From assembly GCA_964640725.1 (NCBI GenBank), contig CAZXIJ010000022.1:1-64000 (forward strand): a DNA stretch of 64,000 bases, in the 5' to 3' direction. This stretch comes from CALHVX01 sp964640725. Lineage in GTDB: Bacteria; Pseudomonadota; Gammaproteobacteria; Pseudomonadales; Azotimanducaceae. A model generated the notes under the pieces. The model saw nothing but the letters and a program-made list of their open reading frames with translations. It ran no database searches and was not told the origin of the DNA. Shown here one piece after another: positions 34,966-43,712 of the stretch. Each line of letters opens with the position of its first letter. Within the stretch, counting starts at the first letter, position 1. Position numbers and translations under genes: made by a program.

Positions 34966-35934
34966 GTGTCTTCTTCCGCGCCCCAGCCGCCTGAACCGCC
35001 CGCGCCGGCACCGCCCGGCGACAAGCTGCAGAAAGTCCTCGCCGCGCACGGGCTGGGTTCCCGGCGCACCATGGAAGCCTGGATTACCCAGGGCCGGGTC
35101 ACGGTCAATGGCGAGAAGGCGCATCTGGGGCAGCGTGTCACCGAGCGCGACCGCATTCAGGTCGATGGCGGGCGCCCACTGCGGCAGCGCCAGGACCATG
35201 TGCGCGTGCTGCTGCTGAACAAGCCGTCCGGCACGGTCTGCAGCCGTAGCGATCCGGAAGGCCGCACCACCGTGTTCAAGGGCCTGCCGCGGCTCAAGCA
35301 GGGGCGCTGGATTACCGTGGGTCGGCTGGACATCCAGACCACCGGGCTGCTGCTGCTGACCAACAGCGGCGAGCTGGCGAACTGCATGATGCACCCCAGC
35401 TCGGGGCTGGATCGCGAGTACGCGGTGCGGGTGAATGGCCAGCTGTCAGAGGATGCGCTGGCGGAGCTCGTGAGCGGTGTGATGATCGAAGGCGAGCTGC
35501 ATCGCTTCAGCGATATTCGCTACTTCAACGGCCGGGGCACCAACCACTGGTACCACGTGGTGTTGATGGAAGGCAAAAATCGCGAAGTCCGCCGGCTGTT
35601 CGAGAGCCTTGGGCTGATGGTGTCCCGGCTCAAGCGCGTGCGCTACGGGCCGGTGCTGTTGCCGTCCTGGCTGCCCGTGGGGCAGCGGGACGAGCTGATC
35701 GAAAGCGATGTCGCCGCCCTCGGCAAGCTGCTGCAGGTGGACGTGGGGCGGCCGGCGCGCGAGCGCTCTGCGCGGGCAGAGAGCAGCGCGCGCAAGCAGC
35801 GCAGCGTGTTGATCGANNNNNNNNNNNNNNNNNNNNNNNNNNNNNNNNNNNNNNNNNNNNNNNNNNNNNNNNNNNNNNNNNNNNNNNNNNNNNNNNNNNN
35901 NNNNNNNNNNNNNNNNCTTAAGCTCCCGGCTTGA
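34966..35934 (+). CDS. rluB: 23S rRNA pseudouridine synthase RluB (3' end interrupted by gap)
   Basis: Makes pseudouridine 2605 in 23S rRNA. After a Pro-rich lead come an S4 domain (DKLQKVLAAHGLGSRRTMEAWI) and the RsuA/RluB catalytic signature VGRLDIQTTGLLLLTNSGELA with the catalytic Asp. EGKNREVRRLFES and LKRVRYGPVLLP are further landmarks. The GTG at 34966 is 10 bp after scpB. A gap of N at 35817-35916 removes the variable basic C-terminal tail; the short frame after it (LKLPA then TAG at 35932-35934?) may or may not be the true end. Confidence 0.92.
   Translation: MSSSAPQPPEPPAPAPPGDKLQKVLAAHGLGSRRTMEAWITQGRVTVNGEKAHLGQRVTERDRIQVDGGRPLRQRQDHVRVLLLNKPSGTVCSRSDPEGRTTVFKGLPRLKQGRWITVGRLDIQTTGLLLLTNSGELANCMMHPSSGLDREYAVRVNGQLSEDALAELVSGVMIEGELHRFSDIRYFNGRGTNHWYHVVLMEGKNREVRRLFESLGLMVSRLKRVRYGPVLLPSWLPVGQRDELIESDVAALGKLLQVDVGRPARERSARAESSARKQRSVLIXXXXXXXXXXXXXXXXXXXXXXXXXXXXXXXXXXLKLPA
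35817..35916. other. assembly gap 6 (100 N) at the end of rluB
   Basis: No flank overlap is visible, so the true length and the C-terminus of rluB are unknown. Confidence 0.95.
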
Positions 35935-35937
35935 CCC

Positions 35938-36834
35938 CTAGCTGGCGACGAGCTTCAGGCGCCCGCTGCTGATGCTGCTGGGCCCGCTGAGCTGAGCGAG
36001 TTTGAGCGCGTCTTCGGCGCGGCTCAGCACGCCCTGGGCGCTGTCGTCGGCGCGCGAGGTGGCAATGCCCATACAGGCGGTCAGCTGGTCCGGCACATCG
36101 CTGTTGGCGAGATGCATGGCCGCAATGCGCACCCGAATTTTCTCGGCCACCGCGCTGGCCTGGCGGCTGGTGGTGCGGGGCAGCAGAACGGCGAGGAGCC
36201 CGGTGCGGATCTGAAATACGCCGTCGGCGTCGCGCAGGGTTTCCCGCAGCATCGCCTGGGTGCTGTCGATCACGGTCTGGGCCCAGATTTCGCCGCAGCG
36301 CTCGCGCAGCGCCTCGAAGTCGTCAATCGCGATCAGCACCAGGCTGTCGCGCTTCTCTTCCGTGGCCAGGGCCGTGTTCATGGCCTGCCGTTCGTTGCTT
36401 TGTTGCAGCGTCGGCGCCGGGCGCGGCCCCTGCGTGAGCTCGCGATCCGCTAGCGAGAGGGCGTTCTTCAGCGCGCCCGCCATCAGGGCGATCAGGTCCT
36501 CGACGGTGCTCAGATCGTGCTCGGGAGCCGGGCGCTCGAAGTACACCACCAGGCTGCCCAGATCGGCTTCCGGCCACTGCAGGTTGTAGCGGGCGCTGTG
36601 CCGGCAGCGATCGCCCAGGTCCCGGTTAAAGCCAGCCTGGCCCTGGTCCTGCCGGCGTTCGAAGGTCAGCCCGGCGATGTTCGCGAGCGCCGCAGCCTGG
36701 CGGTAGAACAGCCCGAGCAGCGGATCGACGTGCAGCTGGCCGTGAAACGCGTGCACCAGCTGCATGGCAGCATCAGTTTCGAAGTTCTGGATGCGCATGG
36801 CGGCGTCGGCGCCTGATTTGCTGTCTTTGGTCAT
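35938..36834 (-). CDS. degenerate GGDEF-domain regulatory protein
   Basis: A 298-residue soluble protein. Residues about 20-130 look like a GAF-type sensor (QLVHAFHGQLHVDPLLGLFYRQAAALANI, then LGSLVVYFERP). Residues about 160-290 follow the GGDEF fold (SLVLIAIDDFEALRE, ALKLAQLSG) but the GGDEF signature position reads RTGLLAVLLP, so neither substrate loop nor catalytic residues remain. It is therefore unlikely to make cyclic di-GMP and may act as a scaffold or sensor. It converges on rluB. Confidence 0.75.
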   Translation of the reverse strand: MTKDSKSGADAAMRIQNFETDAAMQLVHAFHGQLHVDPLLGLFYRQAAALANIAGLTFERRQDQGQAGFNRDLGDRCRHSARYNLQWPEADLGSLVVYFERPAPEHDLSTVEDLIALMAGALKNALSLADRELTQGPRPAPTLQQSNERQAMNTALATEEKRDSLVLIAIDDFEALRERCGEIWAQTVIDSTQAMLRETLRDADGVFQIRTGLLAVLLPRTTSRQASAVAEKIRVRIAAMHLANSDVPDQLTACMGIATSRADDSAQGVLSRAEDALKLAQLSGPSSISSGRLKLVAS

Positions 36835-37082
36835 GTCTCAACTTCCTGACGGTGACGGGGCTTTGGCACCGGGCTGTGCGCCCGGCTGTTGGGACCCGTA
36901 ATGCGAGGATCATGCCAGGGTTTTTGCAGCGATTTGATCGCTTTACGCAGGCCATGCTGTCTGAATCGCCGCCCCTCGGAGCGAGTTTGACGTCAGAAAA
37001 GCGCCGGCGTCGAATCCTTGACACCCGGCCTGGGGCCGCGGACCAGGTGGACGCCGGCCATATGGACGCCGGCCGTTGGGGC

Positions 37083-37925
37083 TCAGCCCGCGCTGACCCA
37101 GTCCCAGTCTGCCGCCGTTCGCAAGCTCAGGGCTGCGCCCCGGGGCACGGCCAGGTCGGCCCGGAACAGGGCGACATAGCGATCCATCAGGCTGGCGGCA
37201 GTCGGGACCGTGTCCGGGTCCTCCGCCGGGTAGGCCGCGGCTCGCATGGCGGTGCGGGTACCGCCGGGGTTCAGGCTCAGCGCGCAGATGTTGCTGATGT
37301 TCTCGACCTCGTCCGCGAACACCTGCATCAGGCCTTCGGTCGCGAACTTGGACGCTGCGTAGCCGCCCCAGTAGGCGCGGCCGGTGCGGCCAACGCTGGA
37401 GCTGGTGAACACGACGCTGGTGCGCTCATCCTGGGTCAGCAGCGGCTGCAGGGTTCGGGTCAGCATCATGGGCGCGTGCACGTTCACCTCGAACACCCGT
37501 CGCCAGTCGTCGGCGGGGAAGTGCGCCAGAGGCACCTTTGGCCCCAGCAGCGAGGCGTTGTGGAGCAGGCCATGCAGGGCGCCGAACTCTTCTTCGATGG
37601 CGGCGCCCAGGGCATCGACGTTGCTGTCGGCCAGGTGCTCCAGGTCGCAGGGCACGATCACCGGCCGCGTGGCTGTGTGGGTGCTGATCCAGTCGAAGAC
37701 GGTCTCCAGCTTGCTGCGGGTCCGGCCCAGGAGCACGACGTGGGCGCCGAAAGCGGCCAGACAGCGTGCCGCGGTGGCGCCGATGCCGTCACCGGCCCCG
37801 GTGACCAGAATCACGCGGTCGGTCAGGCAGGCTGAGGGGGGCGGCAAGGCCCAGTCGCCGGCAGCGGCTGCAAGCGCCGGGTCCTGGGCCAGCGCGGGCG
37901 CGTGCTCAAGCAGGTTTGCGGGCAT
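37083..37925 (-). CDS. yciK: short-chain dehydrogenase YciK
   Basis: SDR-family oxidoreductase of 280 residues. The NAD(P) loop is TGAGDGIG (about 41-48), the structural NAS appears as LHNAS, and the catalytic Ser (VFTSSSVG), Tyr and Lys (YAASKFATEG) are present. The central LLHNASLLGPKVPLAHF and W-x-x-V-F-E-V-N-V pattern is characteristic of YciK. It lies downstream of ubiG, its usual neighbour, overlapping it by 20 bp. The physiological substrate is unknown. A 30-residue N-terminal extension precedes the fold, so a later start is possible. Confidence 0.88.
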   Translation of the reverse strand: MPANLLEHAPALAQDPALAAAAGDWALPPPSACLTDRVILVTGAGDGIGATAARCLAAFGAHVVLLGRTRSKLETVFDWISTHTATRPVIVPCDLEHLADSNVDALGAAIEEEFGALHGLLHNASLLGPKVPLAHFPADDWRRVFEVNVHAPMMLTRTLQPLLTQDERTSVVFTSSSVGRTGRAYWGGYAASKFATEGLMQVFADEVENISNICALSLNPGGTRTAMRAAAYPAEDPDTVPTAASLMDRYVALFRADLAVPRGAALSLRTAADWDWVSAG

Positions 37926-38601
37926 AGAGCAGGTAGTTGGCGTCGGTGTCCCGCGACAGGCTGGCCTGGCGGGAAAAGGGGTTGTAGCGCATGCCTTCGA
38001 CCCGCTCCACTTCCAGCCCCGCGGCCCGGGCGGCAGCGGCGAGTTCCGAGGGCTTGATGAACTTCTCGTACTCGTGCGTGCCCTTGGGCAGCAGCTTGAG
38101 CACGTACTCGGCGCCCAGAATCGTCAGCAGGTAGGCCTTGGGGTGGCGGTTGATGGTCGAGAACAGCAGGTGGCCGCCGGGCTTGGCCAACTGCGCGCAG
38201 GCGGCAATGGTGGAGCTGTAGTCCGGCACGTGCTCCAGCATCTCGAGGCAGGTCACCACCGTGAAGTGTTCCGGGTGCGCGGCCGCGAAGTCCTCGGCGG
38301 TGCTGGCCTGGTAGTCGACCTCGACACCGGCTTCCATGGCGTGCAGGCGAGCCACGGCCAGAGGCCGCTCGGCCATGTCGATGGCGGTCATGCGGGCGCC
38401 GGCAGCGGCCAGGCTCTCGGCCAGAATGCCGCCGCCGCAACCGACGTCGAGCACCGGTTCGCCGGCCACCTCGACGCGCGAGCGCAGGAAGTCCACCCGC
38501 AGGGGATTGATGTCGTGCAAGGGCTTGAAGTCTCCGTCAGGGTCCCACCAGCGGCTTGCAAGTTCATTGAATTTGGCCAGTTCGGCTTGATCGACGTTCA
38601 C
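37906..38601 (-). CDS. ubiG: ubiquinone biosynthesis O-methyltransferase UbiG
   Basis: SAM-dependent enzyme catalysing both O-methylations of ubiquinone synthesis. The 231 residues begin NVDQAELAKFNELASRWWD and include the SAM loop VLDVGCGGGILAESLA and LEMLEHVPD. The GTG at 38601 matches the N-terminus of pseudomonad UbiG; an ATG at 38640 would add 13 untypical residues. The gene usually lying between ubiG and yciK (mupP/gph phosphatase) is absent. Divergent from gyrA. Confidence 0.94.
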   Translation of the reverse strand: MNVDQAELAKFNELASRWWDPDGDFKPLHDINPLRVDFLRSRVEVAGEPVLDVGCGGGILAESLAAAGARMTAIDMAERPLAVARLHAMEAGVEVDYQASTAEDFAAAHPEHFTVVTCLEMLEHVPDYSSTIAACAQLAKPGGHLLFSTINRHPKAYLLTILGAEYVLKLLPKGTHEYEKFIKPSELAAAARAAGLEVERVEGMRYNPFSRQASLSRDTDANYLLYARKPA

Positions 38602-38718
38602 GCGGCGCAGTCTAGCGCGCTCGCTGGGCAAATGCGTCAAATCGGCGTTTGCCGGCGTGCTTTGAGCGGTGGTCTGACAGGCCGGTCAGCGACCCTCCGA
38701 AGCGGCCCGCAAACGCGC

Positions 38719-38744
38719 TTGTGCTCCCGGTTTCGTGGTAAAAT
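38719..38744 (+). promoter_or_regulatory. gyrA promoter (extended -10)
   Basis: TGG followed by TAAAAT at 38736-38744 forms an extended -10 element; TTGTGC at 38719-38724 could act as a weak -35, though the spacing of 14 bp is short. Transcription would start near 38751, leaving a leader of about 20 nt. Confidence 0.45.
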
Positions 38745-38769
38745 TTCGGTTTTAGCCAAGCTAGAATCT

Positions 38770-41496
38770 ATGTCGGATCAGAGCCCCCCGAAACAGCCGC
38801 CCGGCGGCGTCGTCACTGATCCGCCGGGGCCGCCGGATCGGGACATCACCCCGGTCGCGATCGAAGACGAACTGCGCCAGTCCTACCTCGACTACGCCAT
38901 GAGCGTCATCGTCGGTCGGGCCTTGCCGGACGTACGCGACGGGCTCAAGCCCGTGCATCGCCGGGTGCTCTACACCATGAGCGAGCTCAACAACACGCAC
39001 ACCCGCCCGTACATGAAGTCCGCGCGCGTGGTGGGCGACGTCATGGGCCGCTATCACCCGCACGGCGACTCGGCGATTTACGATACCGTGGTTCGCATGG
39101 CGCAGAATTTTGCCATGCGCTATCTGCTGGTCGATGGCCAGGGCAATTTCGGCTCCATTGACGGCGACCCGGCCGCGGCCATGCGCTATACCGAAGTGCG
39201 CATGGACAAGCTCGCGAGCGAGCTGCTGGCCGATCTCGACAAGGAAACCGTCGACACGGTCCTGAACTACGACGAGTCCCTGAGCATGCCCACGGTGCTC
39301 CCGACCCGGGTGCCCAACCTGCTGGTGAACGGCAGCAGCGGCATCGCCGTCGGCATGGCGACCAACATTCCGCCGCACAACCTCACGGAGGTGATCGACG
39401 GCACCCTGGCGCTGCTGGCGGATCCCGCGCTCAGCGTCGACCAGCTGATGGACTACATTCACGGCCCGGACTTTCCAACGGCCGGCATCATCAACGGCCG
39501 CGCCGGCATCGTGCAGGCGTACCGCACAGGCCGCGGGCGCATCTACGTGCGGGCCCGGGCCGAAGTCATCAGCGACGACAAGTCCAACAAAGACACGATC
39601 CTGATTCACGAGATTCCCTACCAGCTCAACAAGTCCCGGCTGATTGAGAAGATCGCCGAGCTGGTCAAAGAAAAGCGCATCGAAGGCATTACGGAGCTGC
39701 GCGACGAGTCCGACAAGGACGGCATGCGGGTCGTGATCGAGCTGCGCCGGGGCGAAAGCGGCGAGGTCGTGCTCAATAACCTGTACGCGCAGACCCAGCT
39801 GCAGTCGGTGTTCGGCATCAACTGCGTGGCGCTGGTCGATGGCCAGCCGCGGGTGCTCAACCTCAAGCAAATGCTCGAGGCCTTCATCAAGCACCGCCGC
39901 GAAGTCATTACGCGGCGCAGCGTCTACCTGCTGCGCCGGGCCCGGGCCCGCGGCCATACCTTCGAAGGCCAGGCCGTTGCCCTGAGCAACATCGACGCGG
40001 TGGTCGAGCTCATCAAGGCATCCGACAACGCCGCCGCGGCCAAGGCCGCGCTGATGGAGCGCGGCTGGGTGTCAGAAGGCGTGCAGAAGCTGCTCGAGCG
40101 CGCCGGCAGCGATGCCTGCCGGCCCGACGACCTGGGGCCGGAGTTCGGCTTCCGGGACGGCATGTACTACCTGTCCGAGCGGCAGGCGCAGGCCATTCTC
40201 GAAATTCGCCTGCACCGGCTGACGGCCATGGAGCAGGACAAGCTGATCGAGGACTACCAGGCGATCCTGGACGAGATTGCCGACCTGCAGGACATCCTCA
40301 ATTCCAGCGAACGGCTGCAGACGGTGCTGCACGACGAGCTGGTCGAGATTCGCGAGACCTACGGCGACGAGCGTCGCACCGAGATCCTCAGCACCCAGGA
40401 AGACCTGACGGTCGAAGACCTGATCACCGAAGAAGAGCTGGTGGTGACGATCTCCCATCAGGGGTACGCCAAGACGCAGCCCCTGCACGCTTACGCCGCG
40501 CAGCGCCGGGGCGGCCGGGGCCGGGCGGCGACGTCGGTCAAAGACGAAGACTTTGTGCGGCACCTTGTGGTCGCCAACAGTCACGACATGCTGTTGTGCT
40601 TTACCAACCTCGGCAAGGTCTACTGGCTCAAGGCGTTCCAGATTCCCCAGGGCAGCCGCAACGCCAAGGGCCGGCCCCTGGTCAACATGCTGCCCTTTGT
40701 GGCGGAAGAGCGGGTCACCGCAATCCTGCCCATCAAGGACTTCACCGAAGAAAAGTTCGTGTTCATGGCCACGCGCAACGGCACGGTCAAGAAGACGCCG
40801 CTGGAGCAGTTCAGCCGCCCCCGCACCTCCGGGCTCATCGCCCTGGAGCTGGAAGAGGGCAATACGCTCATGGGCACCGCGCTGACCGACGGCCACTGCG
40901 ACGTGCTGCTGATCGCCAGCTCCGGCAAGGCGGTGCGCTTCAAGGAATCCGACGTGCGGACCATGGGCCGAACGGCCCGCGGCGTGCGGGGCATCAAGCT
41001 GCAGGGCCAGCATCAGGTCATCGCGCTCATGATTCCCGACGAACAGGAGTTCGTGCTCTGCGCCAGCGCCAACGGTTACGGCAAGCGCACGCCCACCACG
41101 GATTTCCCGGTCAAGGGCCGCGGCACCCAGGGCGTCATTGCCATGCAGGCCAACGACCGCAACGGCGATCTGGTCGGAGCGGTGCAGGTGGCCGAGGGCG
41201 ACGAGCTGATGTTGATCAGCGACCAGGGCACCCTGGTGCGCACCACCGTCGAAGACGTCTCCGTGCAGGGCCGCAACACCCAGGGCGTGCGGCTGATCAA
41301 GCTGCGCGATGACGAGCGGCTGATGGGCGTTGCCCGGATTGCCGAGGCCGATATCGTCCCGCCCCCGGGCGATGACGACGACGATGCAGCGGCAGACGGC
41401 GCGTCTGCGGACGATGCGTCGGCCTCTGCCCCGGTGCCTGATGCGACCCCGGATTCCTCTCCTGATGCGTCTCCCGATTCGGATGGGGACGAGTAA
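38770..41496 (+). CDS. gyrA: DNA gyrase subunit A
   Basis: Breakage-reunion subunit of gyrase, 908 residues. An N-terminal extension of about 28 residues rich in Pro precedes ELRQSYLDYAMSVIVGRALPDVRDGLKPVHRR. The catalytic Tyr lies in AAAMRYTE. The quinolone region reads HPHGDSAIYDT, with Ser and Asp at the positions equivalent to E. coli S83 and D87, the sensitive form. The GyrA box QRRGGRG needed for DNA wrapping is present, followed by the six-bladed C-terminal pinwheel. The last 45 residues are an acidic repeat-rich tail (PDSSPDASPDSD). It overlaps nothing upstream and abuts serC directly. Confidence 0.97.
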   Translation: MSDQSPPKQPPGGVVTDPPGPPDRDITPVAIEDELRQSYLDYAMSVIVGRALPDVRDGLKPVHRRVLYTMSELNNTHTRPYMKSARVVGDVMGRYHPHGDSAIYDTVVRMAQNFAMRYLLVDGQGNFGSIDGDPAAAMRYTEVRMDKLASELLADLDKETVDTVLNYDESLSMPTVLPTRVPNLLVNGSSGIAVGMATNIPPHNLTEVIDGTLALLADPALSVDQLMDYIHGPDFPTAGIINGRAGIVQAYRTGRGRIYVRARAEVISDDKSNKDTILIHEIPYQLNKSRLIEKIAELVKEKRIEGITELRDESDKDGMRVVIELRRGESGEVVLNNLYAQTQLQSVFGINCVALVDGQPRVLNLKQMLEAFIKHRREVITRRSVYLLRRARARGHTFEGQAVALSNIDAVVELIKASDNAAAAKAALMERGWVSEGVQKLLERAGSDACRPDDLGPEFGFRDGMYYLSERQAQAILEIRLHRLTAMEQDKLIEDYQAILDEIADLQDILNSSERLQTVLHDELVEIRETYGDERRTEILSTQEDLTVEDLITEEELVVTISHQGYAKTQPLHAYAAQRRGGRGRAATSVKDEDFVRHLVVANSHDMLLCFTNLGKVYWLKAFQIPQGSRNAKGRPLVNMLPFVAEERVTAILPIKDFTEEKFVFMATRNGTVKKTPLEQFSRPRTSGLIALELEEGNTLMGTALTDGHCDVLLIASSGKAVRFKESDVRTMGRTARGVRGIKLQGQHQVIALMIPDEQEFVLCASANGYGKRTPTTDFPVKGRGTQGVIAMQANDRNGDLVGAVQVAEGDELMLISDQGTLVRTTVEDVSVQGRNTQGVRLIKLRDDERLMGVARIAEADIVPPPGDDDDDAAADGASADDASASAPVPDATPDSSPDASPDSDGDE

Positions 41497-42585
41497 GTGC
41501 GCGTTCACAACTTCTCGGCCGGGCCGGCGGCGCTGCCCCTGGCGGTGCTGGAGCGCGCCCGGGACGAGCTGACCGACTACCAGGGCACGGGCATGTCGGT
41601 CATGGAGATGAGCCATCGCAGCAAGGCCTTCATCGACATCGCCGAGCGCGCCGAGCAGGCCTGCCGGACCCTGCTGGCGGTGCCCGACAACTATCGCATT
41701 CTGTTCCTGCAGGGTGGCGCGACAGCGCAGTTCGCCGCCGTGCCCCTGAACCTGCTGGGCCCCAGGACGAGCGCGGACTACGTCAACACCGGCGCCTGGT
41801 CCGTCAAAGCCATCAAAGAGATGGCGCGCTACGGCAACGCCCGGGTCATTGCCAGCGCCGAGGACACGAGCTTTGACCGGGTCCCAGATCCGGCGCAGTG
41901 GCAGCGGGATGCCGATGCGGCCTACCTGCACATCTGTTCCAACGAAACCATTGGCGGCGTGCAGTTCGCCGACTTTGCGGCCGACCTGAGCCTGCCTGGC
42001 GTGCCTCTGGTTGCCGATATGTCCTCGGACATCCTGTCCCGGCCGCTGGCGATCGAGCAGTTCGGGCTGATTTACGCGGGCGCGCAAAAGAACATCGGCC
42101 CCGCCGGTCTGACCCTGGTGATCGTGCGCGACGACCTGCTGGATCAGGCGCAGGCCCACACGCCCTCGGTGCTCAGCTACCGGGTTCAGGCCGACGCTGA
42201 CTCCATGTCCAATACGCCGCCGACCTATGCCTGGTACCTGGCCGGGCTGGTGTTCGACTGGCTGCTGGAACAGGGCGGGCTGACGGCCATGGCGCAGGCC
42301 AACGGGGCCAAGGCAGAAACACTGTACGGGCTGATCGATGCCAGCAACTTCTTCCACAGCCCCGTCGAGCCTGGCTCCCGGTCGCAGATGAACGTGCCCT
42401 TTACCCTGCCTGACAAGGCACTCGACGCGGCCTTTCTGGCGGGCGCCGAGGCGGCCGGGCTCATGAATCTCAAGGGCCACCGCAGCGTTGGCGGTATGCG
42501 GGCGAGCCTCTACAACGCCGTCGGTCAGGAATCGGTCGATGCTCTTTGTCAGTTCATGCAGGACTTCGAACGTGAGCACCGGTGA
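41497..42585 (+). CDS. serC: phosphoserine aminotransferase
   Basis: PLP enzyme converting 3-phosphohydroxypyruvate to phosphoserine (and the equivalent step in B6 synthesis). The 362 residues contain FSAGPAALP, GTGMSVMEMSHRSKAF, FLQGGATAQFAAVPLNL, the PLP-lysine region YAGAQKNIGPAGL and SLYNAVGQESVDALCQFM. The GTG start is immediately after the gyrA stop. gyrA-serC-pheA is a conserved gammaproteobacterial order. Confidence 0.96.
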   Translation: MRVHNFSAGPAALPLAVLERARDELTDYQGTGMSVMEMSHRSKAFIDIAERAEQACRTLLAVPDNYRILFLQGGATAQFAAVPLNLLGPRTSADYVNTGAWSVKAIKEMARYGNARVIASAEDTSFDRVPDPAQWQRDADAAYLHICSNETIGGVQFADFAADLSLPGVPLVADMSSDILSRPLAIEQFGLIYAGAQKNIGPAGLTLVIVRDDLLDQAQAHTPSVLSYRVQADADSMSNTPPTYAWYLAGLVFDWLLEQGGLTAMAQANGAKAETLYGLIDASNFFHSPVEPGSRSQMNVPFTLPDKALDAAFLAGAEAAGLMNLKGHRSVGGMRASLYNAVGQESVDALCQFMQDFEREHR

Positions 42586-43687
42586 TCGCATTGACAGCGC
42601 CGATACGGAAGGTCTCGGCGATCTTCGGACCCGCATAGACGAGATCGACGAGCAGCTGCAGCGGCTGCTGAACGAGCGCGCCGACTGCGCGCTGCGGGTC
42701 GGCGCGATCAAGCAGGCGTCCGGCGACAAGGCGCCCGTGTTTTTCCGTCCGGAGCGGGAAGCGCAAATTCTGACCATGCTCAAAGCGCGCAACACCGGGC
42801 CCTTGCCGGACGATGCGGTCGCGACCCTGTTTCGCGAGATTATTTCCTGCTGTCTGAGCCTGGAACAGCCGCTGACCATTGCCTACCTCGGGCCGTCGGG
42901 CACCTATACGGAAGCGGCGGCCATCAAGCAGTTCGGCCACTTCGCCAAGACCCGCGCCCTGGGCGCGATCGACGAAGTGTTTCGCGAGGTCGAGGCCGGG
43001 TCCGTGCAGTACGGGGTGGTGCCGGTAGAAAATTCCACCGAGGGCATGGTCAACCACACGCTGGATTGCTTCATGGACTCGAAGCTGAACATCTGCGCCG
43101 AAGTAGAGCTGCCCATCCACCACGCCTTGCTGGCCCCGGCGTCGGTGCAGGCCGACCAGATCAAGGAAATCCTGTCGCACTCCCAGTCTCTCGCCCAGTG
43201 CCGGACCTGGCTCGACACCAACTACCCGAACGCGCAGCGCACGCCGTTGCCGAGCAACGCCGAAGCGGCGAAGCAGGTGCGCGAACGGCAGGACGCGGCC
43301 GCAATCGCCGGCGAGATGGCGGGGGAGCGCTACGGTCTGGCCGCACTGGCCACGCATATCGAAGATCAGCCCGACAACAAGACGCGCTTCCTGGTCATTG
43401 GCGATCAGTCCGTGGGCCGCAGCGGGTCGGACAAGTCGTCGATCCTGGTCTCGACCCGGGACGAGCCCGGCGCGCTGTACCGGGTGCTGGAACCGTTCCA
43501 CAAGCACGACATCAGCCTCAGCCGCATCGAAACGCGCCCGTCCCGGGACGTGAACTGGTCCTACGTGTTCTTTATCGATCTGGAAGGGCACGAGAGTGAC
43601 AGCGCGGTGCGCCTGGCGCTCGACGAGGTGCAGGAAGTTGCCCTGCAGGTTCGGGTTCTGGGGTCCTATCCGCGAGCGGTCATTTGA
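42572..43687 (+). CDS. pheA: chorismate mutase / prephenate dehydratase (P-protein)
   Basis: Bifunctional enzyme for phenylalanine synthesis, 371 residues. Chorismate mutase helices occupy about residues 12-95 (LRTRIDEIDEQLQRLLNERA), the dehydratase follows (IAYLGPSGTYTEAAA, VPVENSTEGMVNHTLD, TRFLVIG) and a C-terminal ACT domain has the phenylalanine-binding GAL and ESRP-like ETRPS segments. The GTG at 42572 overlaps the end of serC by 14 bp. Both active domains and the feedback domain are present. Confidence 0.95.
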   Translation: MSTGDRIDSADTEGLGDLRTRIDEIDEQLQRLLNERADCALRVGAIKQASGDKAPVFFRPEREAQILTMLKARNTGPLPDDAVATLFREIISCCLSLEQPLTIAYLGPSGTYTEAAAIKQFGHFAKTRALGAIDEVFREVEAGSVQYGVVPVENSTEGMVNHTLDCFMDSKLNICAEVELPIHHALLAPASVQADQIKEILSHSQSLAQCRTWLDTNYPNAQRTPLPSNAEAAKQVRERQDAAAIAGEMAGERYGLAALATHIEDQPDNKTRFLVIGDQSVGRSGSDKSSILVSTRDEPGALYRVLEPFHKHDISLSRIETRPSRDVNWSYVFFIDLEGHESDSAVRLALDEVQEVALQVRVLGSYPRAVI

Positions 43688-43712
43688 CGGCCAGCAACAC
43701 CGGGCGCCGACC

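Noticed and set aside
37384..38769. Long N-terminal extension of GyrA
   Set aside because: The open frame upstream of the ATG at 38770 is antisense to yciK and ubiG; the promoter lies at 38719-38744 and GyrA homology begins after the ATG.
40072..42879. A 935-residue minus-strand open frame
   Set aside because: Antisense to gyrA, serC and pheA; no motif, typical shadow of high-GC coding sequence.
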